Source: CAYJXJ01 sp964374095
Lineage (GTDB): Bacteria; Elusimicrobiota; Elusimicrobia; UBA1565; UBA9628
NCBI GenBank assembly: GCA_964374095.1
Contig: CAYJXJ010000048.1
Location: forward strand, 1-27,736
Length of the DNA stretch: 27,736 bases
Reading direction: 5' to 3'
Positions 15,601-23,656 of the stretch are shown in pieces. The notes beneath the pieces are model-generated. The model made no database searches, was not told the origin of the DNA, and saw nothing but the letters and a program-made list of their open reading frames with translations. Numbering within the stretch: the stretch's first letter is position 1; every line of letters starts with the position of its first letter. Made by a program: the position numbers and the translations under genes.

Positions 15601-16445
15601 CGTTTCAGGACATCATCCTGGAGCTGCAGCGCTTCTGGGCGCGGGAGGGCTGCGCGGTGCTTCAGCCCTATGACATGGAGAAGGGAGCCGGGACCTTCAA
15701 TCCGGCCACGTTCTTCGGGTCATTGACCGCGCGGCCGTCCCGTGTCGCCTACGTCGAACCCTGCCGGCGTCCCGCCGACGGCCGCTACGGCGACAACCCC
15801 AACCGGTTGGGCAAGTATTACCAGTTCCAGGTCCTCCTGAAACCTTCCCCACCCGACGTCATCGCCAAGTACCTGCGCTCCCTCAAGGCCCTCGGTCTCG
15901 ACCCGCGGCGCCATGACCTGCGATGGATGGAGGACAATTGGGAGTCCCCCACCTTGGGCGCCGCGGGAATGGGTTGGGAGGTCCGCCTCGACGGCATGGA
16001 GATCACCCAGTTCACCTATTTCCAGCTGATGGGGTCCCTGCCGCTGCGGCCCGTCTCGGCCGAGATCACCTACGGCCTCGAGCGCATCGCGCTCTACCTC
16101 CAGAATAAGGACAACGTCTTTGATCTGGAATACAGCCCCGCGTTGACCTACGGCGACCTGCACCACGCCGGCGAGAAGGAGTATTCCCGCTACCACTTCG
16201 AGGAGGCCGACGTGGCCCTCCTCTCCAGGGGCTTCGAGGAGTACGAGAAGGAAGGCGGGCGTTTGGCCGGCCTGGGCCTGCTCGGCCCGGCCTACGACTG
16301 CGTGCTCCGCGTCAGCCACTTTTTCAACGTCCTGGACGCGCGCGGCGCCCTCTCGGTGGCTTTGCGGGCCCAGATGATCGCCCGGGTGCGCGGGCTGGCC
16401 AAGCGGATCATCAACCTCTACGTCGAGTCCCGGGGGAGCCCCTAG
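15597..16445 (+). CDS. glyQ: Glycyl-tRNA synthetase alpha subunit
   Basis: The 282-residue catalytic subunit of the alpha2beta2 bacterial GlyRS charges tRNA-Gly. Conserved blocks are TFQDIILELQRFWAREGC, GAGTFNPATF, VEPCRRPADGRYGDNPNRL, YYQFQVLLKPSP, DLRWMEDNWESPTLGA, GWEVRLDGMEITQFTYFQ and EITYGLERIALYLQ, all typical of the class II core. The start is GTG at 15597, overlapping the recO stop (GTGA). A longer upstream open frame is only a shadow of recO. The stop TAG is immediately followed by the glyS GTG. Confidence 0.97.
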   Translation: MTFQDIILELQRFWAREGCAVLQPYDMEKGAGTFNPATFFGSLTARPSRVAYVEPCRRPADGRYGDNPNRLGKYYQFQVLLKPSPPDVIAKYLRSLKALGLDPRRHDLRWMEDNWESPTLGAAGMGWEVRLDGMEITQFTYFQLMGSLPLRPVSAEITYGLERIALYLQNKDNVFDLEYSPALTYGDLHHAGEKEYSRYHFEEADVALLSRGFEEYEKEGGRLAGLGLLGPAYDCVLRVSHFFNVLDARGALSVALRAQMIARVRGLAKRIINLYVESRGSP

Positions 16446-18536
16446 GTGGCCTCCCTGGATTTCGTATTGGAGGTCGGCGTGGAGCCTCTCCCGGCCCGCT
16501 TTGTCGGTCCCGCGCTCGATCAGCTCGCGGGCGAGGCGCGCCGGATGCTCCAAGACTCGCGTCTCGAGTTCGTGTCGGCGCTGGCCCAGGGCACGCCGCG
16601 TCGCTTGGTCCTTTTGGTCCGGGGGCTCGCGGCGAAATCCCCCGCCCTCTCGAGCCTGGTCATGGGTCCTCCCGCGCGCCTCCTGCGCGGCGGCGACGGG
16701 CGATTTTCGCCGCAGGCCGAGGGATTCGCGCGCAAGCTTGGCCTCCAGCCGGAGGAGTTGGAGGTCACCCCGGGTCCGCGCGAAAACGTGCTTTGCGCGC
16801 GCCGGGAGTCGCCCGGGGAAAGGGCCTCGGACGTCCTGGCGCGGGAATTGCCCAAGCTCATCGCCGCCCTGAAATTCCCCAAGACCATGGAATGGGAGGA
16901 GACTCGATTCCAATTCGCCCGGCCCATCCGGTGGATCGTCGCCCTGCACGGCGCCAGGATCGTTCCCCTCGCCCTCGCCGGCGTGCGCGGCGGCAGGCTC
17001 ACTCCGGGCCTGGCCTGCCGCCGGGGTCCTCCCTTGAAGGTGCCCCGGGCCGAGTCGTATGAGAAGATCCTGAGGAACCAGGCCGTCCTCCTCGATCCGC
17101 AGGAACGCCGCGCCGTGCTTCGCAAGAGGCTTGTGGTCGCGGCGCGCGCCGCGGGTTTCGACCTCGACCTCGATGAAGCCCTCCTGGAAGAGACGGTTTT
17201 CACCACCGAGCATCCGGTGCCCATCGTCGGCCGTTTTCGCGAGGAATTCATCAAGCTGCCGGAGGCGCTGCTCGCGAGCGTCATGAAGGGCCAGTTGAGC
17301 GTGTTCCCGCTCCGGGACCGCGAGCGGCCCGCCGCGGGCTTCATCGCCGTTCGCGACGGGGTCTCGGAGGGCCAGTCGCTCGTGAAGCGGGGCTACGAGC
17401 GGGTGCTCGAGGCGCGGCTCAACGACGCGGCGTTCTTCGTTTCCCGGGATTCGCAGACCACATTGGAAAGCAAAATCTCCCGCCTGAGTTTGATCTCCTT
17501 TCACCGTGACGCGGGCTCGATGGCGGACAAGGCGCAGCGGGTCGCGCGCCTGACGTTCGATCTGGCCGCGGGCCTGGGGGTCCCGGACGCCGTCGCCGCG
17601 TCGGCCGTCAAGATCGCGGCACTGGCCTACGCGGATCTCGCCTCCGAAGCCGTCAAGGAGTTCCCGGAGCTGCAGGGACTGATGGGCGGTTTCTACGCGC
17701 GGCAGGAGGGACTCGAGGAAGACGTGGCGAAGGGGATCTCCCAGTTCTATCAGCCCTTGGGCCCGTCCCACCCCCCGCCGGAGGGTTCGGCGGCTTGCCT
17801 GGCGTCCCTCGCCGGCAAAATCGATACCCTCGCCTGCCATTTCGCCGTGGGCGACGCTCCGACGGCGGCCGCCGATCCCTTCGCGCTGAGGCGACAAGCC
17901 CTCGGCGTCGTGCGCATCGCGCTCGAGCGGGGACTTCACCTGGACCTGGAGGCCGCGCTGAGCCGGGCCGTCGGGTCGGTCCCATCCCGGGCTTTGAAGG
18001 ACGGGGGTTCCGAGTCCGTTCTCAAGGAGTTGGTGGAATTCCTATGGGGCCGCGCCGCGGTCCTCTTCGGGGATCGCGGGTTCTCGCCCGAGGAGATCCG
18101 CTCGGTGCGCTCGCGGGGTCTGCGGGACTTGACCCGCGCCCTGCGCACCTTGGAGGCGCTCCGGGAGGCGCGCCGGGACCCGGACTTCGCCTTGGTCTGC
18201 GCCGCCTTCAAGCGCGCCGGCAACATACTGCGCGGCGCGCCGGAGGTCTCCGCCGTCCCCCCGGAGCGGGATCAGTTGACCGAGCCCGCGGAGCGCGACC
18301 TTTACCAGGCCATCCGGGACGCCGAGACGCTGACTTCCGCCAGCGTCGGGGAGCAGAGGTTTCAGGACTCACTCAGGGAGTTGGCGGCCCTCAAGGGGCC
18401 GCTCGACAGTTTCTTCGACAACATCATGGTCATGGCCGAGGACCGTGGAATCCGGTCCCGGCGCTTGGCGCTCCTTCACTATGCCACCCGCCTGCTCAAC
18501 CAGGTGGCCGACCTCTCCGAGCTTTCCCCCCGCTAG
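16446..18536 (+). CDS. glyS: Glycyl-tRNA synthetase beta subunit
   Basis: The 696-residue beta subunit binds tRNA for the GlyQ catalytic subunit. The N-terminus DFVLEVGVEPLPARFV matches the family's L.EIG.EELP start. Other family blocks include KTMEWEETRFQFARPIRWIVAL, TTEHPVPIVGRF and the HD-like SKISRLSLISFHRDAG with FPELQGLMGGFYA. The C-terminal DALR-type anticodon-binding region ends MAEDRGIRSRRLALLHYAT. Length is normal. GTG at 16446 directly follows the glyQ stop. The final TAG (18534-18536) lies in a GCTAGC palindrome shared with the stop of the convergent gene on the other strand. Confidence 0.96.
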   Translation: MASLDFVLEVGVEPLPARFVGPALDQLAGEARRMLQDSRLEFVSALAQGTPRRLVLLVRGLAAKSPALSSLVMGPPARLLRGGDGRFSPQAEGFARKLGLQPEELEVTPGPRENVLCARRESPGERASDVLARELPKLIAALKFPKTMEWEETRFQFARPIRWIVALHGARIVPLALAGVRGGRLTPGLACRRGPPLKVPRAESYEKILRNQAVLLDPQERRAVLRKRLVVAARAAGFDLDLDEALLEETVFTTEHPVPIVGRFREEFIKLPEALLASVMKGQLSVFPLRDRERPAAGFIAVRDGVSEGQSLVKRGYERVLEARLNDAAFFVSRDSQTTLESKISRLSLISFHRDAGSMADKAQRVARLTFDLAAGLGVPDAVAASAVKIAALAYADLASEAVKEFPELQGLMGGFYARQEGLEEDVAKGISQFYQPLGPSHPPPEGSAACLASLAGKIDTLACHFAVGDAPTAAADPFALRRQALGVVRIALERGLHLDLEAALSRAVGSVPSRALKDGGSESVLKELVEFLWGRAAVLFGDRGFSPEEIRSVRSRGLRDLTRALRTLEALREARRDPDFALVCAAFKRAGNILRGAPEVSAVPPERDQLTEPAERDLYQAIRDAETLTSASVGEQRFQDSLRELAALKGPLDSFFDNIMVMAEDRGIRSRRLALLHYATRLLNQVADLSELSPR

Positions 18537-18997
18537 CCCTTCTCCTTCTCCTTGGCCGCCGCCTGCTCGCAGAATTTGTAGAAGATGGCCCCGACGCTCG
18601 TGTACTTTTCCTCGACCGCGGCATGGATGGCGTTGCGCGCCTCCAGGCCGGCCAGGGTCATCAGGCTGGCGATCGCCTCGAGCGTCCACGTCATGACCCG
18701 CTCGGGGTCGAGGGACGCGCCCTCGCCGATGCGCCCGGCTTCTTCGACCAGGGCGACGGCCGGGGCGATCGGATCGATGGTCAGGACGAGGAACGCGGTC
18801 AAGACCCCGCGGACGGCCTGGATCACGCTCGTCCGGGGGTCCTGGCGGTCGCGGCTCGACGTGACCCCGGGGACGAGGATTTCCCGGAGGGTCCGGGCCG
18901 CGGCGGCCGCCGGGTCGGCGGCATCCTTGAGCCTGGCGAGAGCGATCTCCCGGGAGAGCTGCTCGAAATCAAACGGCGGGGCCGCCTCCGGTTCCAT
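18533..18997 (-). CDS. Small helical protein, function unknown
   Basis: The 154-residue product is predicted soluble or peripheral, with one moderately hydrophobic stretch (AVRGVLTAFLVLTIDPIAPAVALV, about 62-85) and a highly charged C-terminus ending AAAKEKEKG. I do not recognise a family. The ATG at 18997 has no Shine-Dalgarno, but TACAAT lies 6 nt upstream on the minus strand. Its stop overlaps the glyS stop by 3 bases in opposite orientation (CTAG). It diverges from the lipoprotein gene with a 32-bp intergenic space. Confidence 0.7.
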   Translation of the reverse strand: MEPEAAPPFDFEQLSREIALARLKDAADPAAAAARTLREILVPGVTSSRDRQDPRTSVIQAVRGVLTAFLVLTIDPIAPAVALVEEAGRIGEGASLDPERVMTWTLEAIASLMTLAGLEARNAIHAAVEEKYTSVGAIFYKFCEQAAAKEKEKG

Positions 18998-19003
18998 GGG
19001 CCA

Positions 19004-19023
19004 ATTGTAATAATTTGTAGACT
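19004..19023. promoter_or_regulatory. Compact divergent -10 boxes between 18997 and 19030
   Basis: The 32-bp space is AT-rich compared with everything around it. On the minus strand TACAAT (19004-19009) ends 6 nt before the ATG at 18997. On the plus strand TAGACT (19018-19023) ends 6 nt before the GTG at 19030. No consensus -35 boxes are visible; they would lie inside the opposite gene. Both transcripts would be leaderless. Confidence 0.45.
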
Positions 19024-19029
19024 CATTGC

Positions 19030-20076
19030 GTGAAGGCTCCGGCGGCGTTGGCGGCGATGAGCGTCCTGGCCGCGTGCGCGCCGCCCTTCCGCCAGGGAGG
19101 GCCGCCCGAGCCGGTCGACCCGGCCTACGGGGCCATTGTCCTCGCCCTCACCTTGGGCGGCGGCCGCTTCCAACGGTTTCCGGCTTACGTCGCGGCGTTC
19201 TCGCGGGTGGGCCCCGACGGCGGGCTCGATGAGGGCCGCCTCGACTCGAATTTTCGATCCGGAGACAGAGTCTACCTTCTCGGCGTCCCGGCGGGGCGCT
19301 ACGCCCTGGTGGAGGTATCCTACCGGCATATGGGCCACCAGCGGGTCGTGGGGCTCAAGCCCGTGGAATCGCGGCGCTGGGCCGTCGACGTCGGGCACGG
19401 CCAAGTGGCCTTCATGGGCCGCCACCTCTTCAAGACCGGGTCGGGATTCAGGCCCTCCGCCGGCCTGCGGGAGGTGGACGTGTCGAGCGAGTCGGAGATC
19501 GAGGCCCTGGAAGCGGCGGCGGAGGATCTGTCCGGGACGCTGTGGGAGGACGCGGTCTCGCGGCGCCTCTCGGAGTTGGGCCCGTCCGGTCGGCCCATCA
19601 AGGTCGGCAAGCGCGAGATCCCGCGGCAGACCCACGGACCCTTCAGCTTTGTGGATATTATCGGTTGGGGCGCGCCCCGGCGGATCGCCGGAGGGTTGGA
19701 GTGGCGGGAAGCCTTGGACCGCGCGCGCGTGGCGGCGGTGTATCTATCAACCGGGACCCGGGGGTGGAAGCCTCCGGAGGAGTACCTGCGCCATCTGCGC
19801 GGCGTGGGCGGCCCGGAGGACGACCATCGGGTCGCCGAAGTGGTCTTCTCTTCCCGCACCGCCTATCGCGCCCGCTACACGACGTACGTCTATCCCGAGG
19901 GACTCTTGGAAGGGGAGGGCGTCAAGTCCTACAGGACCGAGACTCTAGTCGTGCCCGACGGCCGCAATCTTTTCGTCCTGCACTACCGCGCGGAGAAAGC
20001 GCTCTTTGAGCGTTTCCATAAGGTCTACCTGAGGTTCCGGCGAACGTTCCGGCTCGGGCCTAACCCTGCCGGCTAG
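19030..20076 (+). CDS. Predicted lipoprotein, function unknown
   Basis: The 348-residue protein begins with a short signal peptide and lipobox LAAC with the lipidated Cys at position 16 (MKAPAALAAMSVLAAC). Next comes a Pro-rich spacer and a globular region. One segment (RSGDRVYLLGVPAGRYALVEVSYRH) has the look of a beta-rich domain in which a value is presented with a 'GrYaL' turn. The second half has KREIPRQTHGPFSFVDIIGWG and a basic C-terminus rich in Arg/Phe. I do not recognise a family. The start is GTG at 19030 and there is no Shine-Dalgarno. The last residues lie in a 28-bp direct repeat. The next gene encodes a predicted outer-membrane barrel, so the pair may act at the outer membrane. 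Confidence 0.75.
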   Translation: MKAPAALAAMSVLAACAPPFRQGGPPEPVDPAYGAIVLALTLGGGRFQRFPAYVAAFSRVGPDGGLDEGRLDSNFRSGDRVYLLGVPAGRYALVEVSYRHMGHQRVVGLKPVESRRWAVDVGHGQVAFMGRHLFKTGSGFRPSAGLREVDVSSESEIEALEAAAEDLSGTLWEDAVSRRLSELGPSGRPIKVGKREIPRQTHGPFSFVDIIGWGAPRRIAGGLEWREALDRARVAAVYLSTGTRGWKPPEEYLRHLRGVGGPEDDHRVAEVVFSSRTAYRARYTTYVYPEGLLEGEGVKSYRTETLVVPDGRNLFVLHYRAEKALFERFHKVYLRFRRTFRLGPNPAG

Positions 20077-20153
20077 CCCACGCGGACCAACGCAATTCCT
20101 GATGGTCCTGGGACAGCCGGCTGCCGCCGGCTAGCCCACGCGGACCAAGGCAA
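20068..20153 (+). repeat. 28-bp direct repeat (two copies, 58-bp period)
   Basis: GCCGGCTAGCCCACGCGGAC continues CAACGCAA at 20068-20095, and recurs with one mismatch (CAAGGCAA) at 20126-20153. The first copy contains the stop codon of the lipoprotein gene. Between them is a GC hairpin with 7-bp arms AGCCGGC (20115-20121) and GCCGGCT (20126-20132), a terminator-like stem lacking a U-run. The rest of 20077-20214 has no gene. Confidence 0.8.
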
Positions 20154-20200
20154 CCAGCGATTGGCCGCTTCTGGGCCATAAAAAATTAACACCTTTCCCG

Positions 20201-20206
20201 CATAAT
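20201..20206 (+). promoter_or_regulatory. Candidate -10 box for the outer-membrane protein gene
   Basis: CATAAT ends 8 nt before the GTG start at 20215. An AT-rich tract (ATAAAAAATTAA) lies in the region where a -35 or UP-like element would be, but no consensus -35 is visible. There is no Shine-Dalgarno sequence between the hexamer and the GTG. Confidence 0.4.
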
Positions 20207-20214
20207 CTTGATCT

Positions 20215-21183
20215 GTGAACCTTCGCGGGTGGCGGCCATGGGCCGCGGCGCTGGCGCTGACCGGCGTTGCGGCGGGCGACTCCCTGGGCCAGGGCGGGAT
20301 TTCCTTCGGCGTGGAGTCTCGCTCCGTCTTCGGCCAGGATATGGTCCTGACCTCCGACCCTGTGCTCACGCGCTTGCAGAGCAACAACCTGACCTCGGTC
20401 GCGACGATCAGAACCATGAGCTACATGCGCGAGGTGGCCTTCAACGGCCTGAGCACGACGACATTCCGTCGAAAGTGGTCTAAGATCGACAATAACTCCC
20501 AGTACACCTATCTGCGGATGGGGTACTCTTCGGCTTTCATGGAGGGCATGGTCAAGGTCGGCGCGGCCGGCAAATTGATCGCGCTTAAGGAGACCGGGGA
20601 ATCCGATGTGGACAATCCCGGCGCCGCCGCCGACATCGCGAACCAGACCATCGATTTCTCTTACCGCGCCCAATGGAGCCAGGGTTTCGCCTATGGATTT
20701 GAAATCCGCGGCCAGCCCTACGAATCCGACAACTTCAGCGTCCTGGCGGGCCTCCACTTCGACCATATCATCAACAACGGCGACATCCAAAAGCAGGTGT
20801 CCATCAACGTGTCGACACGGAGCCTGGAACTCGGCCGCACCACCGTCGAGCGGTCAAACGAGTTCAGCCACCTCCGGTACGGCCTGACGGTCTCGGCGGC
20901 GCTCAAGTTCGAGCAAATTCTTCCATTCTTGGGTCTGGAGTACGCCGACGCTCGGATGAGGATTCAACGCAAGGACGTCACCGTCACGCAGACATTCGAC
21001 GCCGCCGGAGCCGTCACGGCCTCGGAGACCATCACCGACGAATTGGCCTACACCCTCAAGCCCAAGACGCTCGTGGGTCTGGTGGTGGGATTCACCATCC
21101 CCTTCGAGCGCGGCGGCATCACGCTGGAAGGGCGGATGCGGGGCGAGGATTCCCTCAAGTTCAGCGGCTACATCGCTTTTTGA
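20215..21183 (+). CDS. Predicted outer-membrane beta-barrel protein
   Basis: The 322-residue protein has a signal-like N-terminus (WRPWAAALALTGVAAGDSLGQ, cleavage probably after residue 20-26). The rest alternates hydrophobic and polar residues in strand-length stretches (SVFGQDMVL, YTYLRMGYS, FSYRAQWSQGFAYGFEIRG, FSVLAGLHFDHII, LRYGLTVSAALKF, ILPFLGLEYADARM, TLVGLVVGFTIPF). It ends FSGYIAF, with the C-terminal Phe expected of barrel proteins recognised by the BAM machinery. No specific family is recognised; a porin-like or adhesion role is open. Base composition is less GC-biased at third positions than most neighbours. The start is GTG without Shine-Dalgarno. The stop TGA overlaps the left arm of a large hairpin. 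Confidence 0.75.
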   Translation: MNLRGWRPWAAALALTGVAAGDSLGQGGISFGVESRSVFGQDMVLTSDPVLTRLQSNNLTSVATIRTMSYMREVAFNGLSTTTFRRKWSKIDNNSQYTYLRMGYSSAFMEGMVKVGAAGKLIALKETGESDVDNPGAAADIANQTIDFSYRAQWSQGFAYGFEIRGQPYESDNFSVLAGLHFDHIINNGDIQKQVSINVSTRSLELGRTTVERSNEFSHLRYGLTVSAALKFEQILPFLGLEYADARMRIQRKDVTVTQTFDAAGAVTASETITDELAYTLKPKTLVGLVVGFTIPFERGGITLEGRMRGEDSLKFSGYIAF

Positions 21184-21245
21184 GGGGTCACATCCCGCCA
21201 TCTGACAAATTCCTTGAATTTGTCAGATGGCGGGATGTGACCCCT
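21183..21245. repeat. Perfect inverted repeat, 30-bp arms, 3-bp loop
   Basis: Left arm 21183-21212 (starting AGGGGTCACATCCCGCCATC) and right arm 21216-21245 are exact reverse complements around CTT. It lies between the convergent stops of the outer-membrane protein gene (21183) and the DUF5989 gene (21247). It could act as a bidirectional terminator, but neither side has a U-run. Its AT-rich loop half and sharp perfection suggest a dispersed palindromic element. Confidence 0.9.
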
Positions 21246-21246
21246 T

Positions 21247-21405
21247 CTAAAAGAGGGTGTAGATGAAGGGGGCGACGGGGGTCCCGGCCAGGAATACGAG
21301 GCCGCCCAAGGCCAACAGGGCGATGACCAGCGGGATCAGCCACCATTTCTTGTTGACCTTCAGGAAAGCCCAAAATTCGGATATGAGCGACTGTCTCTGT
21401 GCCAT
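21247..21405 (-). CDS. DUF5989 small membrane protein (SxtJ-associated)
   Basis: The 52-residue product reads EFWAFLKVNKKWWLIPLVIA, then one hydrophobic helix, and ends APFIYTLF. This matches the DUF5989 family: an amphipathic N-terminus, KKWW at the membrane boundary and a conserved APFIYTLF end. These proteins occur next to SxtJ and the carbamoyltransferase, as here. The ATG at 21405 forms an ATGA overlap with the sxtJ stop, so it is translationally coupled. Function is unknown. It is easily missed because of its size. Confidence 0.88.
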   Translation of the reverse strand: MAQRQSLISEFWAFLKVNKKWWLIPLVIALLALGGLVFLAGTPVAPFIYTLF

Positions 21406-21815
21406 CAGAATAACCTCTCGTAGGCCTGAGGGTCCTCCGGGAATTCGAGCGGGACCCAGTAGGTCTCCCCGCGCCTGCGCAGACCCAGGGCGTCGCGCCC
21501 CGCCAGGCGCATCACCAGCCCAATGGGCGTGAGTATGCCGAAATAGATGAGGGCGAGAACACCGGATGACAGGACGGTCCCGATGATCCAGGCCACCGAC
21601 ATCCAGGCCCGGTAGATCCGGCGGCCGGCGAGCCGAGGCCGGAGGAGCGTTGCAAACCCCGCGAGGCCGAGGACTCCGCCGACGGCCGCCCCGGCCATGG
21701 GCCGGGCGCGCCAGGCCAGCGCTCCCCCCAGGCCGGCGGCCATCAGTACCAAACCCCAGCCGAAAAAGCGGAGATCGCGCTCGGACGGGTCCCAGTTGAC
21801 TCGGATCAGGGCCAT
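21405..21815 (-). CDS. SxtJ family membrane protein
   Basis: The 136-residue protein has a short N-terminus (VNWDPSERDLRFFGW) and then four hydrophobic segments at about 17-35, 42-58, 72-90 and 90-102, ending with a conserved-looking tail RGETYWVPLEFPEDPQAYERLF. This matches the SxtJ family, named after a protein of unknown role in the saxitoxin cluster but common beside carbamoyltransferases in bacteria that make no saxitoxin. The ATG at 21815 is 2 bp from the carbamoyltransferase stop, and the DUF5989 gene follows with an overlap. The three form one translational unit. Confidence 0.88.
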   Translation of the reverse strand: MALIRVNWDPSERDLRFFGWGLVLMAAGLGGALAWRARPMAGAAVGGVLGLAGFATLLRPRLAGRRIYRAWMSVAWIIGTVLSSGVLALIYFGILTPIGLVMRLAGRDALGLRRRGETYWVPLEFPEDPQAYERLF

Positions 21816-21817
21816 GG

Positions 21818-23656
21818 TTAGTCGGGGGCGAACTCCTTAAGGTAGTCAGCCCGGTCGGACTTGTTGGGCGCGTCGGCCTTCAAAGCGAGAAAACCGTCCA
21901 TGGCGAGGGCGTCGATGCCGGTATTGAGGAAGCACCGCACGGCGTCCGTGGGGCTGCAGACGATCGGTTCTCCCCGGACGTTGAAGCTGGTGTTGACGAG
22001 GACCGGACAGCCCTGCAGCTCCTTAAATGCCGTTAAGACCCGGTGGTAAAATGGCGAGACCTCCCGCGAGACCGTTTGGATCCGGGCGCTGTAGTCCACG
22101 TGCGTGACCGCCGGGATCGTGGAACGGTCGAGTTGAAGGAGCTTGAGCCCGGAGAGGGATTCGCCGACCGCGGCCAGGGGCTTGCGCTGCGCTTCCCTGA
22201 CCGGGGCGACCATGAGCATGTAGGGGCTGGCGGCGTCGAGCTCGAAGTATTCCGCGGCGTCTTCCTCGCGGACCGAGGGCGCGAAGGGTCGGAAACCCTC
22301 TCGAAACTTGATCTTGAGATTGAGGCGCTGCTGCATCCCCGGGTCCCGCGGATCGGCGATGATGCTGCGGGCCCCGAGGGCGCGCGGACCGTATTCCATG
22401 CGGCCGCGGAACAGGCCGACCACGCCCCCGGCGGCGAGAATGGCCGCGAGTTCGGCGACCAAGGCCTCGTCTCCCAGCTCGCGGTACGGGATGCGTTCCG
22501 TTTCAAGGGCGGCCCGGATCTCCTCCGGAGGATAGTCGGGGCCCAGGAGGCTTCCCTTCATGGCGTCGGGCCGCCTCGGCGCGCGCGGCTGGCCGCGTAT
22601 GGCGTGCGCGGCGAAGAGCGCCGAACCCAGGGCTCCGCCCGCGTCTCCGGCCGCGGGCTGGACGAAAATCTCATCGAATACCTTCTCCCGAAGGATCAGG
22701 CCGTTGGCCACGCAGTTGAGGGCCACGCCTCCGGCCAGGCATAGACGGCGCTCGCCGGTCTCGGTGCGGGCATGGCGGGCGAGCTTGAGCATGGCCTCGT
22801 TGGTCACCTCCTGGATGGAGGCGGCCGCGTCCAGATGCCGCTGGGTCATCTCCCCCTCGGCACCGCGGGGAGGCCCGCCGAAGAGCGCGTGAAACGCCTC
22901 GGAGGTCATGGTCAGGCCCGCCGCGTAGTTGAAGTAACGCATGTCAAGGCGGAAGGAGCCGTCTTCCTTGAGGTCGATGAGATGGCGCCGGATCATGTCG
23001 GCGTAGACCGGCCTGCCGTACGGAGCGAGGCCCATGAGCTTGTACTCCCCGGAGTTGACCTTGAACCCCGCGTAGTAGGTGAATGCCGAATAGAGCAGTC
23101 CCAGCGAGTGCGGGAAGCGTATCTCCTTGAGGAGCTTGACCGAGCTTCCCTGGCCGACGCCCAAGGTCGCGGTGCTCCATTCGCCCACTCCGTCGACCGT
23201 CAGGATGGCCGCGCTCTCGAATGGGGAAGGATAGAACGCCGAGGCGGCGTGGGAGAGATGGTGGAGGCAGAAGAGGATTGTCCCCGGGTATTGTCCTTCC
23301 AGGGCGTCGTCGATCTCACGCGGCAGGTGTAGCTTCTCATGCAACCAGACGGGCATGGCCTGCGCGAAGCTCTTGAATCCCCGCGGGGCGAAGGCCAGGT
23401 AGGTTTCGAGCAGGCGGTCGAAGGTCAGCAGAGGCTTGTCGTAATAGATGACCGCGTCGAGCTCGCGGGCGGTGAGTCCGGCTTGCCCGAGGCAGTAGCG
23501 GACCGCGTTGATGGGGAAAGCCCGGTCGTGCTTGACGCGGGTGAAGCGTTCCTCTTGGGCCGCGGCGATGATCTCGCCGCCGCGCACGAGGGCCGCGGCG
23601 CTGTCGTGGTAGTAGGCGGAGAGGCCCAGGACCCGCGCCGGCCCGGACTCGGTCAG
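21818..23656 (-). CDS. Carbamoyltransferase, SxtI/NodU/CmcH type
   Basis: This two-domain enzyme of the NodU/CmcH family transfers a carbamoyl group from carbamoyl phosphate to a hydroxyl group through a carbamoyl-adenylate. The N-terminal ASKHA domain has GLSAYYHDSAAALV (HDSA at 17-20), HHLSHAASAF (132-141, metal-binding His), DGVGEWST (155-162) and LAGGVALNC (307-315). The C-terminal YrdC-like domain has FRGRMEYGPRALG (416-428), KFREGFRPFAPS and VLVNTSFNVRGEPIV (552-566). No ATG/GTG fits the family start. CTG at 23656 gives 612 residues, has GGGAGG 4 nt upstream and overlaps the previous gene's TGA (CTGA), as other genes here do. A longer start at ATG 23749 is possible but overlaps by about 94 bp. 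The carbamoyl acceptor is unknown; no glycan or toxin genes are in view. Confidence 0.92.
   Translation of the reverse strand: MTESGPARVLGLSAYYHDSAAALVRGGEIIAAAQEERFTRVKHDRAFPINAVRYCLGQAGLTARELDAVIYYDKPLLTFDRLLETYLAFAPRGFKSFAQAMPVWLHEKLHLPREIDDALEGQYPGTILFCLHHLSHAASAFYPSPFESAAILTVDGVGEWSTATLGVGQGSSVKLLKEIRFPHSLGLLYSAFTYYAGFKVNSGEYKLMGLAPYGRPVYADMIRRHLIDLKEDGSFRLDMRYFNYAAGLTMTSEAFHALFGGPPRGAEGEMTQRHLDAAASIQEVTNEAMLKLARHARTETGERRLCLAGGVALNCVANGLILREKVFDEIFVQPAAGDAGGALGSALFAAHAIRGQPRAPRRPDAMKGSLLGPDYPPEEIRAALETERIPYRELGDEALVAELAAILAAGGVVGLFRGRMEYGPRALGARSIIADPRDPGMQQRLNLKIKFREGFRPFAPSVREEDAAEYFELDAASPYMLMVAPVREAQRKPLAAVGESLSGLKLLQLDRSTIPAVTHVDYSARIQTVSREVSPFYHRVLTAFKELQGCPVLVNTSFNVRGEPIVCSPTDAVRCFLNTGIDALAMDGFLALKADAPNKSDRADYLKEFAPD

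Noticed and set aside
15720..17939. 739-codon leftward open frame across glyQ and glyS
   Set aside because: It lies entirely antisense to two firmly identified genes and has no recognisable domain; long antisense frames are expected at this GC content.
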